Positions 1-11,500 of a DNA stretch of 60,000 nt are shown piece by piece (the stretch's first letter is position 1; every line of letters starts with the position of its first letter). Where the stretch lies: NCBI RefSeq assembly GCF_030272615.1, contig NC_081412.1, forward strand, positions 541,032,335-541,092,334, in the 5' to 3' direction. The position numbers and the translations under genes were made by a program. The stretch comes from Cryptomeria japonica. Taxonomy: Eukaryota; Streptophyta; Pinopsida; Cupressales; Cupressaceae. Under the pieces are notes generated by a model, which saw only the letters and a list, made by a program, of their open reading frames with translations, searched no databases and was not told the DNA's origin.

Positions 1-179
1 TTGAATACCTAGTTTTCACTCATTTGGTTCACAATGTATCTTGTGGTTTTCGCAAAATATAGAACAAATCTTCTCAGAAAATTCACTTGTCCAAAGAAGG
101 ACCTGACTGCATCCCTATTAGATGGTAGATTTAGTTGTTGAGTTGCCTTTACCCTTTCAGGATCCACTTTAACTCCTTC

Positions 180-830
180 TTTGGAAATTATGTGACCAAG
201 TAATTTTCCTTTAGTGACCCCGAACACTGACTTCTTCAGATTCAATGACACTCCATGCTCTCGACATCTCTACAATACTTTCCTTAAGTCTCTTAGGTGA
301 TGTTTTCTCCTCTTCGAAAAGACAGTTAAATAATTGAGGTATATAACAATTATTTTATCTTTCAGATGGCCAAAAGACAAGTCCATATCCCTCTAGAAGG
401 TTGCTCCAATGTTTATCAGATCGAATGGTATCCTGTTATATGCGAAGGTTCCCTAGAGAGTGATGAAAGCTATTTTGTGTTGGTCCTTCTTAGAGACGCT
501 AATTTGGTTATAACTAGAAAAGCCATCAAGCATAGACATCATTTTTGAACCTGAAACCATTTGCAAAATATGATCCATAGCTGGTAGTCGATAATTATCT
601 TTTAGGCTAGCTTGATTCAAATTTCTAAAGTCCACACAAATTCTTATCTCTTCGTTTTTCTTATGAACTGGGACTATGTTGGATATCCAAGTGGAATGAT
701 GAATAGGATATATGATTCTAGCCTTCAACATTTTGTCTACCTCATGAAATATGGCTTCAACAACTTTGGGGAAATTTCTTAATTTTTTGCCGAAAAGGAC
801 TTCTTCCAGGCTTCAAAGGAATATGGTGTT
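180..830 (-). pseudogene. Reverse transcriptase fragment of G0
   Basis: The minus strand encodes Ty3-type RT blocks: ARIIYPIHHSTWISNIV, the CVDFRNLN motif, a DNYRLPAMDHIL block and an SMLDGFSSYNQI block, then VFGVTKGKLLGHIISKEG. The catalytic YxDD box reads YLNY near 320-340, so both active-site aspartates are gone. The first change (GAT to AAT) is shared with element A. An in-frame TAG precedes the RCREHG motif. The frame is interrupted between 251 and 453. No activity is expected. Confidence 0.88.
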
Positions 831-1137
831 GGAAGTTTTCATCCCTGAATTTTTTCTAGTCATTATAGCACTAGGCAAAAACATCTCTATATTCCAACAA
901 GAGACTTACAAAACTTTCCTTCTCTACAGATGTGCAACATTTTCCTAGGTTAACATACTTAGGATCCTTCTCATTTCCAATATCAACTCATTCATAACCA
1001 CCAGCATCCTAGATTGTAGGAATTCACTCATCTTTTTTCTTACTAAAGGCATCATGATGATCAAAGAGACATTCTAAAGAGACTAACCCTTTAGGAATCT
1101 TATTTCCTTTTAGTTGTATTAAACCATCATTTATTTC

Positions 1138-1760
1138 TTAACCCAGTTCTGGTGAAAACTCCTTGCACTTGGCATCTGATCCTTCAAAGAAAGTACCAGT
1201 GAACATTTCTATGTAATGCAAAAAGTTTTTGATTTGCTTGTCATTTTGAAAGACCTGCCAAAATATTGAATTATCAGGTACACTAGGTTGGGATATCAAT
1301 TCCAGTTGGTATGTATCATTTGTAAAGCCAGGATGAGGAATCAAAAGGGAAGCTGATACTGTCAAAGAATCAGCTTTATAATTTTGTTCTTTGGGAATAG
1401 CTTCGATAGAAACTACATCAAAACCTTTAATTTCATCCCAAACTCTATTCTGGTAGTGCCTCAACCTCTCATTCTTTACATTAAACAACCCTCTGACTTG
1501 TTTCATAATCAACTCTACATCTACCTTAACTTGCAACATTTTCACTCCCAATTTCTTTGCTTTGCCTAATCCCAACATCAAGGCCTTACAGTTGGCAGTA
1601 TTATTTGTGTTCTTGAGCTCCAACTTGAAAGAGAAAGGAATATGTTTGCCAAAGGAAGGAATAAGAATACCCCATCTCCAGAATCTGATGCTGCACAACT
1701 TCCATCAAATTCCATCAACCATAAATCCTCTAGTGCCTCAGGTTGTGACAAATTTCCTGC
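1138..1760 (-). pseudogene. Archaeal-type RNase H-like domain (aRH) of G0
   Basis: The product resembles the plant RVT_3/RNase H-like fold: an entry strand with FDGSC (about 1700-1730, other frame), then NNT..CKALMLGLGKAKKLGVK, a KVDVELIMKQVRG block and a KEQNYKADSLTVSAS end. In element B the first two blocks read AEYEALLLGL and KGDAELIVKQV. Here the catalytic Glu is replaced by Lys, while the Asp of the second block is kept. It lies between protease and RT, as in A and B. The sequence is frame-shifted near 1690. Confidence 0.8.
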
Positions 1761-1894
1761 AGCTTCATTATCAGATAAGATCATATAATTTCCAAATTGA
1801 CATTCATGATACAATATTTGTACTTTTGGATCATCAGAAGGAAAAATAGTGAACTTAGATTTGGGTTCGGGTTGCAAAATGACTCGATGTTTCC

Positions 1895-2290
1895 CTATGG
1901 GAATGGTGGCCTGAGACCAGTCCATCTTAATCTCACCCCTAGGTCTCTACAAAATGTATGACTTAACAATATGCCGCAACTCGTAGGGATGGCAGCTATC
2001 AAAATGGTTAACTTAATTCTTTTATCTAGATGAGCAACAAGGACCACTTGAGCATCTTTGATCTGTCCCAACAAGGGTATTTGTTTGGAGTCCATCGAGT
2101 AACACCTACCAAAGGTTTTTGTTAAAGATAATCCCAAGGCCTTGGCTACTGCAGATGGCATGATGTTATCTGAGGCACCTGAGTCTATAATATAGTTATT
2201 CAGTTTATGACCATTTATGAACAAGGATATATAAAAAGGCTCAGGTTTTGATTCAAGGACAAACAACATATCATCCACTTTGATGAGCAA
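1895..2290 (-). pseudogene. Retroviral-type aspartic protease domain of G0
   Basis: This minus-strand stretch of about 130 codons is open, with the signature IIDSGASDNIMPSAVAKALG. The DSG catalytic triad and the Ala-Ser after it are intact, and it is followed by a hydrophobic strand (LTILIAAIPTSCGILLSHTF). The family enzyme cuts the Gag-Pol polyprotein as a homodimer. This copy keeps the active site but has no intact polyprotein around it. The upstream linker (2271-2549) is in another frame and crosses the G0/A junction. Confidence 0.85.
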
Positions 2291-2495
2291 CTATTTTAGG
2301 GAAAGCTTCATGGGCAGGAGGATGAGTTGACACATCTCCTTGGGGGGACAATGTAGCATTAGCTGATTGTTGTATCATGTTGGCTTGTACATATGCATTA
2401 TTTCCTTTCACAAACTTAACCAACCTATCAAATTCTTTGGGATTTGATTTAATATATTCTGTTGGTGTAATTTGAATCCGAGAGGAACAAATTTT

Positions 2496-2513
2496 TGGCG
2501 ACTCTGCTGGGGA
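2496..2513 (+). other. Primer binding site of element A
   Basis: TGGCGACTCTGCTGGGGA lies 6 bases after the LTR-terminal AACA. It begins with the TGG expected opposite a tRNA CCA end. From memory it resembles the complement of a plant tRNA-Arg 3' end, the primer I associate with Ogre-type elements; I could not check this. Element B has the same site with one change at 22494. Confidence 0.75.
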
Positions 2514-2659
2514 GTCAAATAGTAGATTAGATACAATCATAAGGTGCATAGGGTTGTCTTGTGATTAGCTTAAGTATTAATCCTGTGTGTATATTGAAGG
2601 GACATTTTGTAAATAGGCTGGAGTAAAAAAGATATACAAGGTCCCAAAGGTGTGAAGGA

Positions 2660-3540
2660 GTGTTTGATTTTGTATTTCAAGAATTACAAAATTTGATTTT
2701 TTCTACTTCCTTTACACCCAGAAGAAGAGCAAGAAGTAGACCTCCAATATCCTCCCCTATTTTATCTATATCTTTCATTTGTCACGCCCTAACTTTGTAT
2801 GGCGTTTTCCTTCCTACTGTAATCAATCCCACACCTTTGAATATTGTTTTACCCATGGCTGCTAATAACCCTTGGGGGCCAACTGTAGGGCCACTTGCTC
2901 TTGGAGAAAATTTAAATCCATTAGCAAAAGGATCAAGAGATCATTTACCCAAGTTTAGTGGTGATGGGAAGGTATTGATGACTATTTGAATGCCTTCAAC
3001 ATGGCTTGTGGTGTGTTAGAAATCCAACATGAAGATGTGGCTATAAGATTATTTGTTCAAACATTGACTAAACTTGCTGTAGATTGGTTTTACCATTTAC
3101 CTAATGGTGAGATTACAAATTGGCAAGCTCTCAAGACAAAATTCGAAGCTAGATTTAAATTAGTTGAGGATGAACACTCACTTTTGGCTCGATTAGCATA
3201 ATTGAAAAAAGAGATCCCTAAAACAATGAGGGATTTTGTGGCTAAGTTTGATAATATAGTCCATAAGATCCCGGCTACTCAAAGGCCCTCTGATGATAAC
3301 TTGAAGTGTTTCTTTATTAACTCAATGCCTTCAGAAATAATTTTTTTGATCCATAGGCAAAGAGTGCAAAATTTAGCAGCTGCCAGGACTTTAGCTGTAG
3401 AATTGGAGGATGATTTGATCACTGCAGGAAAGTGGAAGAGGGAAATTCAAACCGCTGGCCCGCATGCATCAACCTCAACAACTTCATCAAACCCTGTGAT
3501 TTAGAGGTTGATGAATTATGTGATAACACTCAAGAGACAA
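2660..3540 (+). pseudogene. Gag of element A (Retrotrans_gag type), broken
   Basis: The predicted product contains a proline-rich start, the NPWG segment (near 2865), the DHLPKFSGDG motif, and a Retrotrans_gag core with VDWFYHLPNGEITNWQALK and FEARFK. A 1-base frameshift falls near 2970-2985. An in-frame TAA sits at the LA-stop-LKKEI position (about 3199), where element B has TAG. A TAG at VI-stop-RLMN (about 3502) is also shared with B. The most likely family start is the ATG in the MAANNPWG context (about 2854) or one slightly upstream. Gag would form the particle; no zinc knuckle is visible. Confidence 0.8.
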
Positions 3541-4640
3541 TTGCCTAAATCCAATACAACTTATCCATAGACCTATCAAGATATCCCAAGGAGATTTCCA
3601 AATCAGTTGGCAGGAAGCAGAGGTAAAGCAATACGATTACCTCCCACACAACAAAGGCTAGGTATTGAAGTGCCTCCACCAAAAGATAACATGTGTATTT
3701 TTCATCTCACTGATGACTATGATGGAAGTTCTTGCCCAAAGATGGTACCTTATGACTAGTTGATTAGTTCTAAGGAGGTGTTGAGCGAATCGAGTGAAGA
3801 AGAATCTTTTAGGCAGCCTGGCGACTTTGAAATCTACTTCCTGGAGTATGAGTCAGATTTAGAAAGAGGAGGTGATATTTTGGTTACCTTGGAAGATCCT
3901 TCTTGTGCTGTCCTAACTAGAAATCAACAGAGTGTCAAACCTCAAGGTGCTCCTTCATCTTCTATTGTGAATCCCAAAGGTAAGGAGATTATATCCCGGT
4001 TTCATAATAATGATTTTGGATCTCAAGAACTTCAATTATTGAAATCTATAGAGATTGAGGGTTCGTTTGATATTTTAGAATTCTGTAAATCCTCTCGGAT
4101 TCAAATTACACCAGCAAAATCTATTAAATCAAATCCCAAAGAACTTGATAGGTTGGTTAAGTTTGCGAAAGGAAATAATGCATATGTAAAAACCTGACAT
4201 GATACAACAATCAGTTAATGCTACATTGTCCCCCCAAGAAGATGTGTCAACTCATCCTACTGCCCATGAAGCTTTCCCTGAAATATTTGCCCATCAAGCA
4301 GATGATATGTTGTCTACCCTTGAATCAAAACCTAAGCCTTTTTGTATATCCTTGTTCATAAATGGTCATAAACTGAATAATTGTATTATAGACTCAGGTG
4401 CTTAAGATAACATCATGCCATCTGCAGTAGCCAAGGCCTTGGGATTATCCTTAACAAAAATATTTGGTAGGTGTTACTCTATGGACTCCAAACAAATACC
4501 CTTGTTAGGATAGATCAAAGATGCCCAAGTGGTCTTTGCTGCTCATCTAGATAAAATAATTAAGTTAACCATTTTGATAGCTGACATTCCTGTGAGTTAT
4601 GACATGTTGTTAAGTCATACATTTTGTAAAGACCTAGGGG
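3541..4640 (+). pseudogene. Gag-Pro linker and aspartic protease of element A, broken
   Basis: An acidic linker (GDFEIYFLEYESD, near 3820) leads to the protease. The protease begins after the KPKPFCISLFINGHKLNN block and has CIIDSGA (near 4390), followed by a TAA where G0 and B read Ser. The frame continues as NIMPSAVAKALGLSL. Another TAG replaces Gln in the LLGQIK block (about 4512). The DSG triad itself is intact. Positions are collinear with element B 23421-24660. Confidence 0.82.
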
Positions 4641-4857
4641 GTGAGATTAAGATGGACTGGTCTCAGGCCACCATTCCCATAGGGAAACAACGAGTCATTT
4701 TGCAACCCGAGCCCAAATCTAAGTTCACTATTTTTCCTTCTGACTATCCAAAAGCACAAATATTGTATCATGAATGTCAATTTGGGAATTCTATGATCTT
4801 ATGTGATAATGAAGCTATAGGAAATCTGCCACAAACTGAGGCACTAGAGGATTTATG

Positions 4858-5330
4858 ATTGATGGAATTCGATGGAAGTTGTGCAACATCAGATTCTGAA
4901 GTCGGGGTAGTTCTTATTCCTTCATCTGGCAAACATATTCCTTTCTCTTTCAAGTTGGAACTTTCAAGAACACAGATAATACTATCGAGTATGAGGCCCT
5001 GCTATTGGGATTAGCCGAAGCGAAGAAATTGGGAGTGAAGCTGTTGCAAGTTAAGGGAGATTCAGAGTTGATTGTGAAACAAGTCAAAGGGTTGTTTAAT
5101 GTAAAGATTGAGAGGTTGAGGCACTACCAGAATAGATTTTGGGATGAAATTGCGGGGTTTGATGCATTTTCTATCGAGGCTATTCCTAGAGAACAAAATT
5201 CTAAAGCTGATTCTTTGACAGTATCAACTTCCCTTTTGATTCCTCATCCCATGTTTACAAATGATACCTACCGAGTGGAATTGATATATCGACCTAGTGT
5301 ACTTGATAATTCTAAATTTTGGTAGGTCTT
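4858..5330 (+). pseudogene. RNase H-like (aRH) domain of element A
   Basis: The domain begins with MEFDGSC (4862) and continues IEYEALLLGLAEAKKLGVK, VKGDSELIVKQVKG and EQNSKADSLTVS. The Asp-Gly start, the Glu of EYEAL and the Asp of KGDSEL are present, so the catalytic set looks preserved. A +1 insertion near 4965 (relative to B) separates the first strand from the rest. It lies upstream of RT, unlike the normal Ty3 RNase H, which is also present further down at 6540-7020. Confidence 0.8.
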
Positions 5331-5779
5331 TGAAAATGACAAGCAAATCAAAAACATTTTGCATTGCACAAAAATGTTCACTGCTACTTTATTTGAAGGA
5401 TCAAACACCGAGTGCAAGGAGTTTTCACCGGAATTGGGTCAAGAAATAAATGATGGAGTGATACAACTAAAAGGAAATAAGATTCCTAAAGGGTTAGTCT
5501 CTTTAGAATGTCTCTTTGATCATCATGATGCCTTTAGTAAGAAAAAAGATGAGCGAATTCCTGCAATCTAGGATGCTAGATGTTATGAAAGAGTTAATAT
5601 TGGAACTAAGAAGGATCCTAAGTATGTTAACCTAGGAAAATATTGCACACCTACAAAGAAGGAAAGGTTCGTAAGTCTCCTATTGGAATATAGAGACATT
5701 TTTTCCTAGTGCTATAATGACCTGAAAAACTTTAGGGATAGAAACATTCAACACCATATTCCTTTGAAGCCTCGAACAA

Positions 5780-6440
5780 GTCCTTTTTGACAGAAATTAA
5801 GATATTTTAACCCCAAAGTTGCTGAAGCCATATTTCATGAGGTAGACAAAATGTTGAAGGCTAGAATCATATATCCTATTCACCATTCCTCTTGGATAGC
5901 CAACATAGTCCCAGTTTGTAAGAAAAATGGAGAGAGAAGAATTTGTGTGGACTTTAGGAATTTGAATCAAGCTAGCCTAAAAGATAATTATCCACTACCA
6001 GCTATGGATCATATTATGTAAACAGTTTCAAGTTCAAAAATGATGTCTATGCTTGATGGATTTTCTGGTTATAACCAGATTAGCATCTCCTAAAAGGACC
6101 AACACAAAACAACTTTCATCACTCCCTGGGGCACCTTTGCATATAATAGGATGCCATTTGGTCTGATAAACGTTGGAGCAACCTTCCAGAGGGCTATGGA
6201 CTTGTTTTTTGACCATATGAAAGATAAAATAATTGTTATATACCTCAATGATTTAACTATCTTTTCGAAGAGGAGTAAACATCACTTAAGAGACTTAAGG
6301 CAAGTATTGTAGAGATGTCGAGATCATGGAGCATCGTTGAATTCAAAGAAGTCATTGTTCAAGGTCACTGAAGGAAAATTACTTTGTCACATCATTTCCA
6401 AAGAGTTAAAGTGGATCCTGAAAGGTTAAAGGCAATTCAA
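5780..6440 (+). pseudogene. Reverse transcriptase of element A, catalytic Asp lost
   Basis: RT blocks are clear: ARIIYPIHHSSWIANIVPV, RICVDFRNLNQASLKDNY, PLPAMDHIM, SMLDGFSGYNQIS, TPWGTFAYNRMPFGLIN and ATFQRAMD. The YLDD box reads YLND (about 6240-6252): GAT has become AAT, as in G0. Stops occur at SPF-stop-QKL, HIM-stop-TV, IS-stop-KDQ and VL-stop-RC. Some of these coincide with stops in element B. Confidence 0.9.
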
Positions 6441-6539
6441 CATTTATGTCTACCATCTAATAGGAATGCAGTGAAGTCCTTCATTGGACAGGAAATTTTT
6501 TTGAGAAGATTTGTTGTGGATTTTGCGGAGACCACAAGA

Positions 6540-7020
6540 TACATTGTGAACTTGATGAGTGAAAATCAGGTATTCAAGTGGAGTGAAGAGGGGAAGAAAG
6601 AATTTGAAGGTATAAATAAGCTATAGCTCAAGCACCTACCCTTGTTAATCCATATTTTAAGAAAGATTTTATTATCTATTTTTATGCCTCAAAACATATC
6701 GTGTCAGGAATTTTGTTGTAGAAGAATGAAGAAAACAAAGAAGTTCTAATATCCTTCATGAGTGTTCCTCTGAAGAAACATGAATTGAAATATTCAATGA
6801 TGGAGAAACACATATTTTCTGTTGTGAAAGTTGTAAAACAATTTAGGTATGATATTCTTCATTCTCATGCAATAGTGTATGTACCGCACTTTGCTATTAA
6901 GAGAATTTTAACACAATAGGATATCAAGATGAACAATAGAGCCTCATGGGTGTCTAAGATACAAGAGTTAAATATAGACATCAAGCCAACTAAATTGGTG
7001 AGAGGAAAAATCTTGTGCAA
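6540..7020 (+). pseudogene. Ty3-type RNase H of element A, broken
   Basis: After the RT thumb and connection (SFIGQEIFLRRFV and FKWSEEGKKEFE) the frame continues with VNPYFKKDFIIYFYASKH, a stop at ILL-stop-KNE (shared with B), SVPLKKHELKYSMMEKH and a YDILHSHAIVYVPH block. This is the usual Ty3 RNase H position. The central Glu and the histidine-rich end are recognisable. At least three stops interrupt it. Confidence 0.78.
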
Positions 7021-7029
7021 ATTAATTGC

Positions 7030-8330
7030 AGAAAGTAAGAGTGAAGTGAATGAGGAACTGCCTTTAGTCTTATTTGTTGGACTTCAAGACACTTGGTTTG
7101 CAGATGTTGCATATTACCTGACTTATGAAGACTGTCCAGCGCACCTCTCTCCAAGAGAAAAATGGAATCTAAGATTAAAGGCTACTAAATACGTCATTTT
7201 TGATGATGTGCTTTACAAGAAGGGGTTGTGTGGGTCTTTCCTACGCTGCATAGATAAGTTACTTCAAGAGCAACTATTGAAAACTTTTCATGATGAAGCC
7301 CATGGTGGTCATTTTTTGTCAACAGTAATTGCTTATAAAATCTTGATAAATTGTTATTATTGGCCGGGTATGTTCAATGACGCTTATGCTTGGGTAGCTA
7401 GTGTGAAAAGTGTAAGTTATTTACTAGGAAGCCACAACTTGCAACATTGCCTCTCAGACCCGTAGTTATTGATGAACCATTTAAACAATGGGGTTTACAT
7501 TTTATAGGACCATTGTCACCTACTTAAAGTGTCGGACATATGCACATATTGATGGCCACTGATTACTTCACCAAATGGGTTGAAGCCATTCTAGTGTGGA
7601 AGACAACTTCTGAGGTAGTTTGCAATTTTTTGAAAGAAAATATTCTGGTTTGTTTTGGGGTCCCTCAGAAGATTGTGGCTGATAGTGCAACCAACCTATC
7701 TTCTATCGAGATCTCATTGTTTTGTTATGATCATGGGATATATCTCGCCCACTCTTCAAATTATTACCCACATGGTAATGACCAGGTAGAGTCAAGCAAT
7801 AAAAATCTGATAAACATTATGAAGAAGTTGGTGAGTGAAAACTTCAAAGAGTGGCACCAAAAGGTTGTACGAAGCTCTCTGGGTGGATCACAAATCTCCA
7901 AAAAGAGCCGTAGGGATGTCACCATTTGAACTAGTGTATGGCATGGGAGCTCAAGTATCACTTCCCTTAGAACTTGCATCTTCAAAGTTACAAACAATTG
8001 TTGAAGATTGGAGAAGAGAATTATTCATTTAATGAGGATTGAAGAAGAAAGAGATAAATTGGTTGATCGAATTACAAAACATCAGATGCAGGTCAAGAAA
8101 ATATTTGACAGAAGAGCCAAGCCACAAAAATTTATGCAAGGTGATCAAGTTTTACTTTGGGATAGAAGAAGAGAACCAAAAGGAGCACATGGAAAGTTTG
8201 AGTCACTATGGAAATGACCATTCTTAATCCATGAGGTAAAAGGGCCTAATTCTTTCAAACTAGCATACCAAGATGGTACTGTTCTTCCCCTGTCCTATAA
8301 TGGGGAGGATTTAAAATTAGATCAATTATA
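7030..8330 (+). pseudogene. Integrase of element A, degenerate
   Basis: The N-terminal zinc region keeps the histidines (HDEAHGGH), but the CxxC pair is replaced (VKSV, about 7405). The catalytic core reads WGLHFIGPL near 7495, so the first catalytic Asp has become His. The second Asp (VADSATNL, about 7680) and the Glu (QVESSNKNL, about 7787) are kept. The C-terminal part has the GDQVLLWDRRREPKGAHGKFE motif (8141-8200) and a tail ending LPLSYNGEDLKLDQL (about 8330). No chromodomain is seen. A frameshift occurs near 7863. Confidence 0.88.
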
Positions 8331-8502
8331 AGAAGGAATTCCCTACAAGCCTTGTATATAAGTTTTGTTGTGTTCGGTTAGTTATTTCAGTTATGTTTTA
8401 TATTTAGTTCATTCCTTTTGATTAAAAGGTTTGTTTGCAAAACCAGAGATCCCGGGGTTGATGTCTTGGTCCCTTGCTTTCCCAGTCCCCAGTTAGAGCC
8501 AA
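8331..8502 (+). other. 3' untranslated tail of element A
   Basis: This non-coding tail lies between the integrase end and the 3' LTR. It holds the block 'ccagtccccagttagagcca', also present before B's 3' LTR. No convincing purine-rich polypurine tract touches the LTR start at 8503. Confidence 0.6.
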
Positions 8503-11500
8503 TGTTAGTCTTCCCTTCTTTTCTTTTGAGTTTTAATTCAAAATTCGTCCTTTAATTTTTATTTTCCTTTTCGTTTGTGTGTTTCCTTCCTTTGAACTCA
8601 AACGATTGAACCTTGTCTTAAGTTCAAAGTTCAAGTTCAATGCTCACTTTAAAGTTAGTTGTCTTCGCGGCTTTGTTTCATGGTAAACGATGAGCGCTTT
8701 GTTGAAAGTTCATGTTGAACTTGAACCTTTGAACCTTTCGGTTCAAATTTCAAGGTTCAAAGTTGGTTGTGCGTCAGTTATATCTTTGCTCGTTCGTGGT
8801 CTTTTGTTTTTATGCCATGAACTCTGATTTATGTTCCGTTCTATCTTCTTTCTCAGAGTTGAAGTTGAACCCTTGAACCTGTGGATTCTTGTTTCAAAGT
8901 TCAAAGTTCAAAATTCATAGTCCGAGGCTTTGTTTAGAAGTGGTGCGTATATCATGAAAGGAAAATGATGGCGGGAAAGGGAATATTCTAGGTAGTTTGA
9001 GATGTTAGTTTCTAAATATGGCAAATAATCATGGCAATTCGTGTGACATGTAATGGAGTGACCCAAAATTAAATACATGCCAGATATCCATCAAATCAAG
9101 TGTCAATTCACATGAGCTTACTTAATTAGTACAACTAGCTAGGATTTGAGTGAGATTTTATTCATTTTTTTTTACAAAAGCTAGCAATCTCTCTAGTAAT
9201 TTCTCAGTAGTCGTGGAAGCGAAGGAGGCTGGAGGTACTATATCTGCACTCATAAGGTTTGAGGAATTTTCTATCAGGATCAGGTTAGTTTCAATTGTTT
9301 CTTCTTTTGTTGTATTTTCTTCCTCAAAAGTTAGTTGTTGTCCATTTCCTTTGCTGTAATTATGGAATTCATTTTATTCCCGAAGTTTTTTGATAAGTAT
9401 GAGAGGGGCCATCATGAGGCCAACTCTACCAAAATTTGGTCGTACTTCCTATTTGATTAGTTCACTGCCAGAGATGGGTGACACTTCATTGGGACAAGAA
9501 GACCTCACTGACTTCTTAGAAAGAGCTAAGAATCTAGCTCAAAATTCCATGATGGAGAAAATTGTAAGAAGTGGCTTGATTGAAGTTGCAACATTTCCTG
9601 TAGCAGCATCGTGCATGAAGCTAGTTTTAGAATGCATGAACCGGTATGATGTAGGAAAAAGGTGTATTAGGAATATCAATGGAGAGGTGTTGTTGAAAAT
9701 TGATAGGGAGACTGTAATGGAAGCCATGGGAGTTCCCGATAAGGAGCCCTATGAAGACTGGACTATTGGTACTTCATACTCTTTCTTCTCTGAGAAGAAG
9801 AGAACCTACAGAACCGTAATTACTAGAAACTAGTTGTTGAAAATCCAAAAAGGAGGTTCTAGGTTGCTAAGGCCACTCACCAGAGAGCATCTTATAATAG
9901 AAGTGTGGGACATTGTTATTTTGTTGAATAGATTAAAGGGAAATGCTCATGCCTTTTATTGGGAAGACTAGATGTATTTCTACATTCAAGTTATGTCGAA
10001 TGGAAGTGCTTATCTATATTGGGGGCAAGATATTACAGGGAGATTACATGAGGGCTTAAACAAATTTGCAAGGATGTATAGTTTTTATATGTCCTCGTAC
10101 CTATTTTATATGCTCGCTTGCACTTGAGAATGGAATGGCTTATACCATGAACCCTAGATTGGTGGGATAAGGGTTTACGAATACTATCCTCACCTGCAGT
10201 AGTAGATATGCTGAAAACTTCATGAGGTGGAATGATATTTTTGCAGGTAGATTAGTTCATGAGTTGCAAGGTATCATAAAAAAAAGATTATCAATAGAAG
10301 CGATGGAATTTGTAGGTATCTATGGTAGTTTCTTCATTCAATTTGCTCAGTTCACTTATGTTAGAGTTGGCGATTTTCAGGGTAAACCTTTCAAGTTACC
10401 CATGTATGCTCCAGATAGTTATATTTTGATTGAATTCAGTCGACAGCTCGCCTACATTGATAAGAGAAATGAAGGAAAGTCTAGAGTTGTCTTTCCAGTA
10501 GAGTTGGGATATTATAGCTGTAGATCTGTTTCAGATGCCTTAAATCTTGAAGTTGAATTCAAGAAGTTCAATTTGTAGTCATATGTCGCTAGATGCAAAT
10601 TTGATAGCCGAAGGTTTTCCATAGAAAACTTGAATGTTGATATTGATTTTTGTCATGAACCTCAGCTGAAAGACTACTTGGAGAAGTGTAATGATGAGTT
10701 TGGAGTAAGAAAGAGATTGTGGTGTGGGTTCATAGTTCAACAAATTGTGAGGATGGGTCTATCTATGAATGTCTCTGATGTACAAGAGGATGAGGGTGAA
10801 GAAGTTGTTGATCCTGAGTTCAATGAGAAGATACAAGGGAAACCTATTCTAGAAGTTGATCAAGATACAAAAGGAGATGACAACATTCAAGCCAGAACCT
10901 TCAATGTTATTAGATGGACTGAAAGATGGCTAAAAGATCGCCATTTTGGACAACAACCCATTTTTGTACCTAAGAGTAGAAAAGATGGTTGAATTCATGC
11001 AAATTCACAAGTATCTTTTCTCTCTTCTAACATTGCTATTGATGTTGCAGGTAATGAAAAATAGAGGACCGAGAAAATCAAAACTGCAAACTTAGGAGAA
11101 TCTTGTCTGAGTTCCTCCCCAGTTCGTGTCACACGATCCTGTAGCAAGAATAATAGTCAGAAACTCCCTACAAATAAACTTGTAGTAGACTTGGACTTTG
11201 ATTAAGAAATTCAAGGGATGATGGATGCCCAGATGCAGGACAAGCTCACTGCTGGTGCTACTGAAAAGGGAAAGGAAACTCAAGAAGCTGAGGATTGTGT
11301 AAACACCATGGCTATTATTATCACTAACCAACAATCACCTCCACCCAAGGAAACATCTACTATCCCCAAATGGTTAAGTACTTCACTTAGAAAGAAATGA
11401 AATGTAATTCCAATCTCTATTCCAATGGAAGATATGGTCAGTAAATGTTTGGGGAGAACGTCAAAGTCCAAGAGATTTAAAACTGAAGTAATGATAGAAG

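Larger units (their letters stand above)
1..2486 (-). mobile_element. Inverted Ty3/gypsy Tat-like pol fragment (G0), truncated at both ends
   Basis: Read on the minus strand, this carries the order end-of-gag linker, aspartic protease, RNase H-like domain and reverse transcriptase of the same family as the plus-strand element to its right. It is nearly collinear with 4090-6580 of element A in the opposite direction, so the two form arms of a large inverted repeat with a spacer of about 1.6 kb. The right end is abrupt: pol homology stops at 2485/2486 and the next four bases, AACA, equal the LTR terminus that precedes A's primer binding site. The left end runs out of the window within the RT/RNase H region. 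Several frameshifts and stops make it non-coding today. Confidence 0.9.

Noticed and set aside
1-8502. G0 and A as one element read through a simple inversion
   Set aside because: G0 duplicates, rather than replaces, part of A's pol (4090-6580), so a plain inversion cannot explain it.
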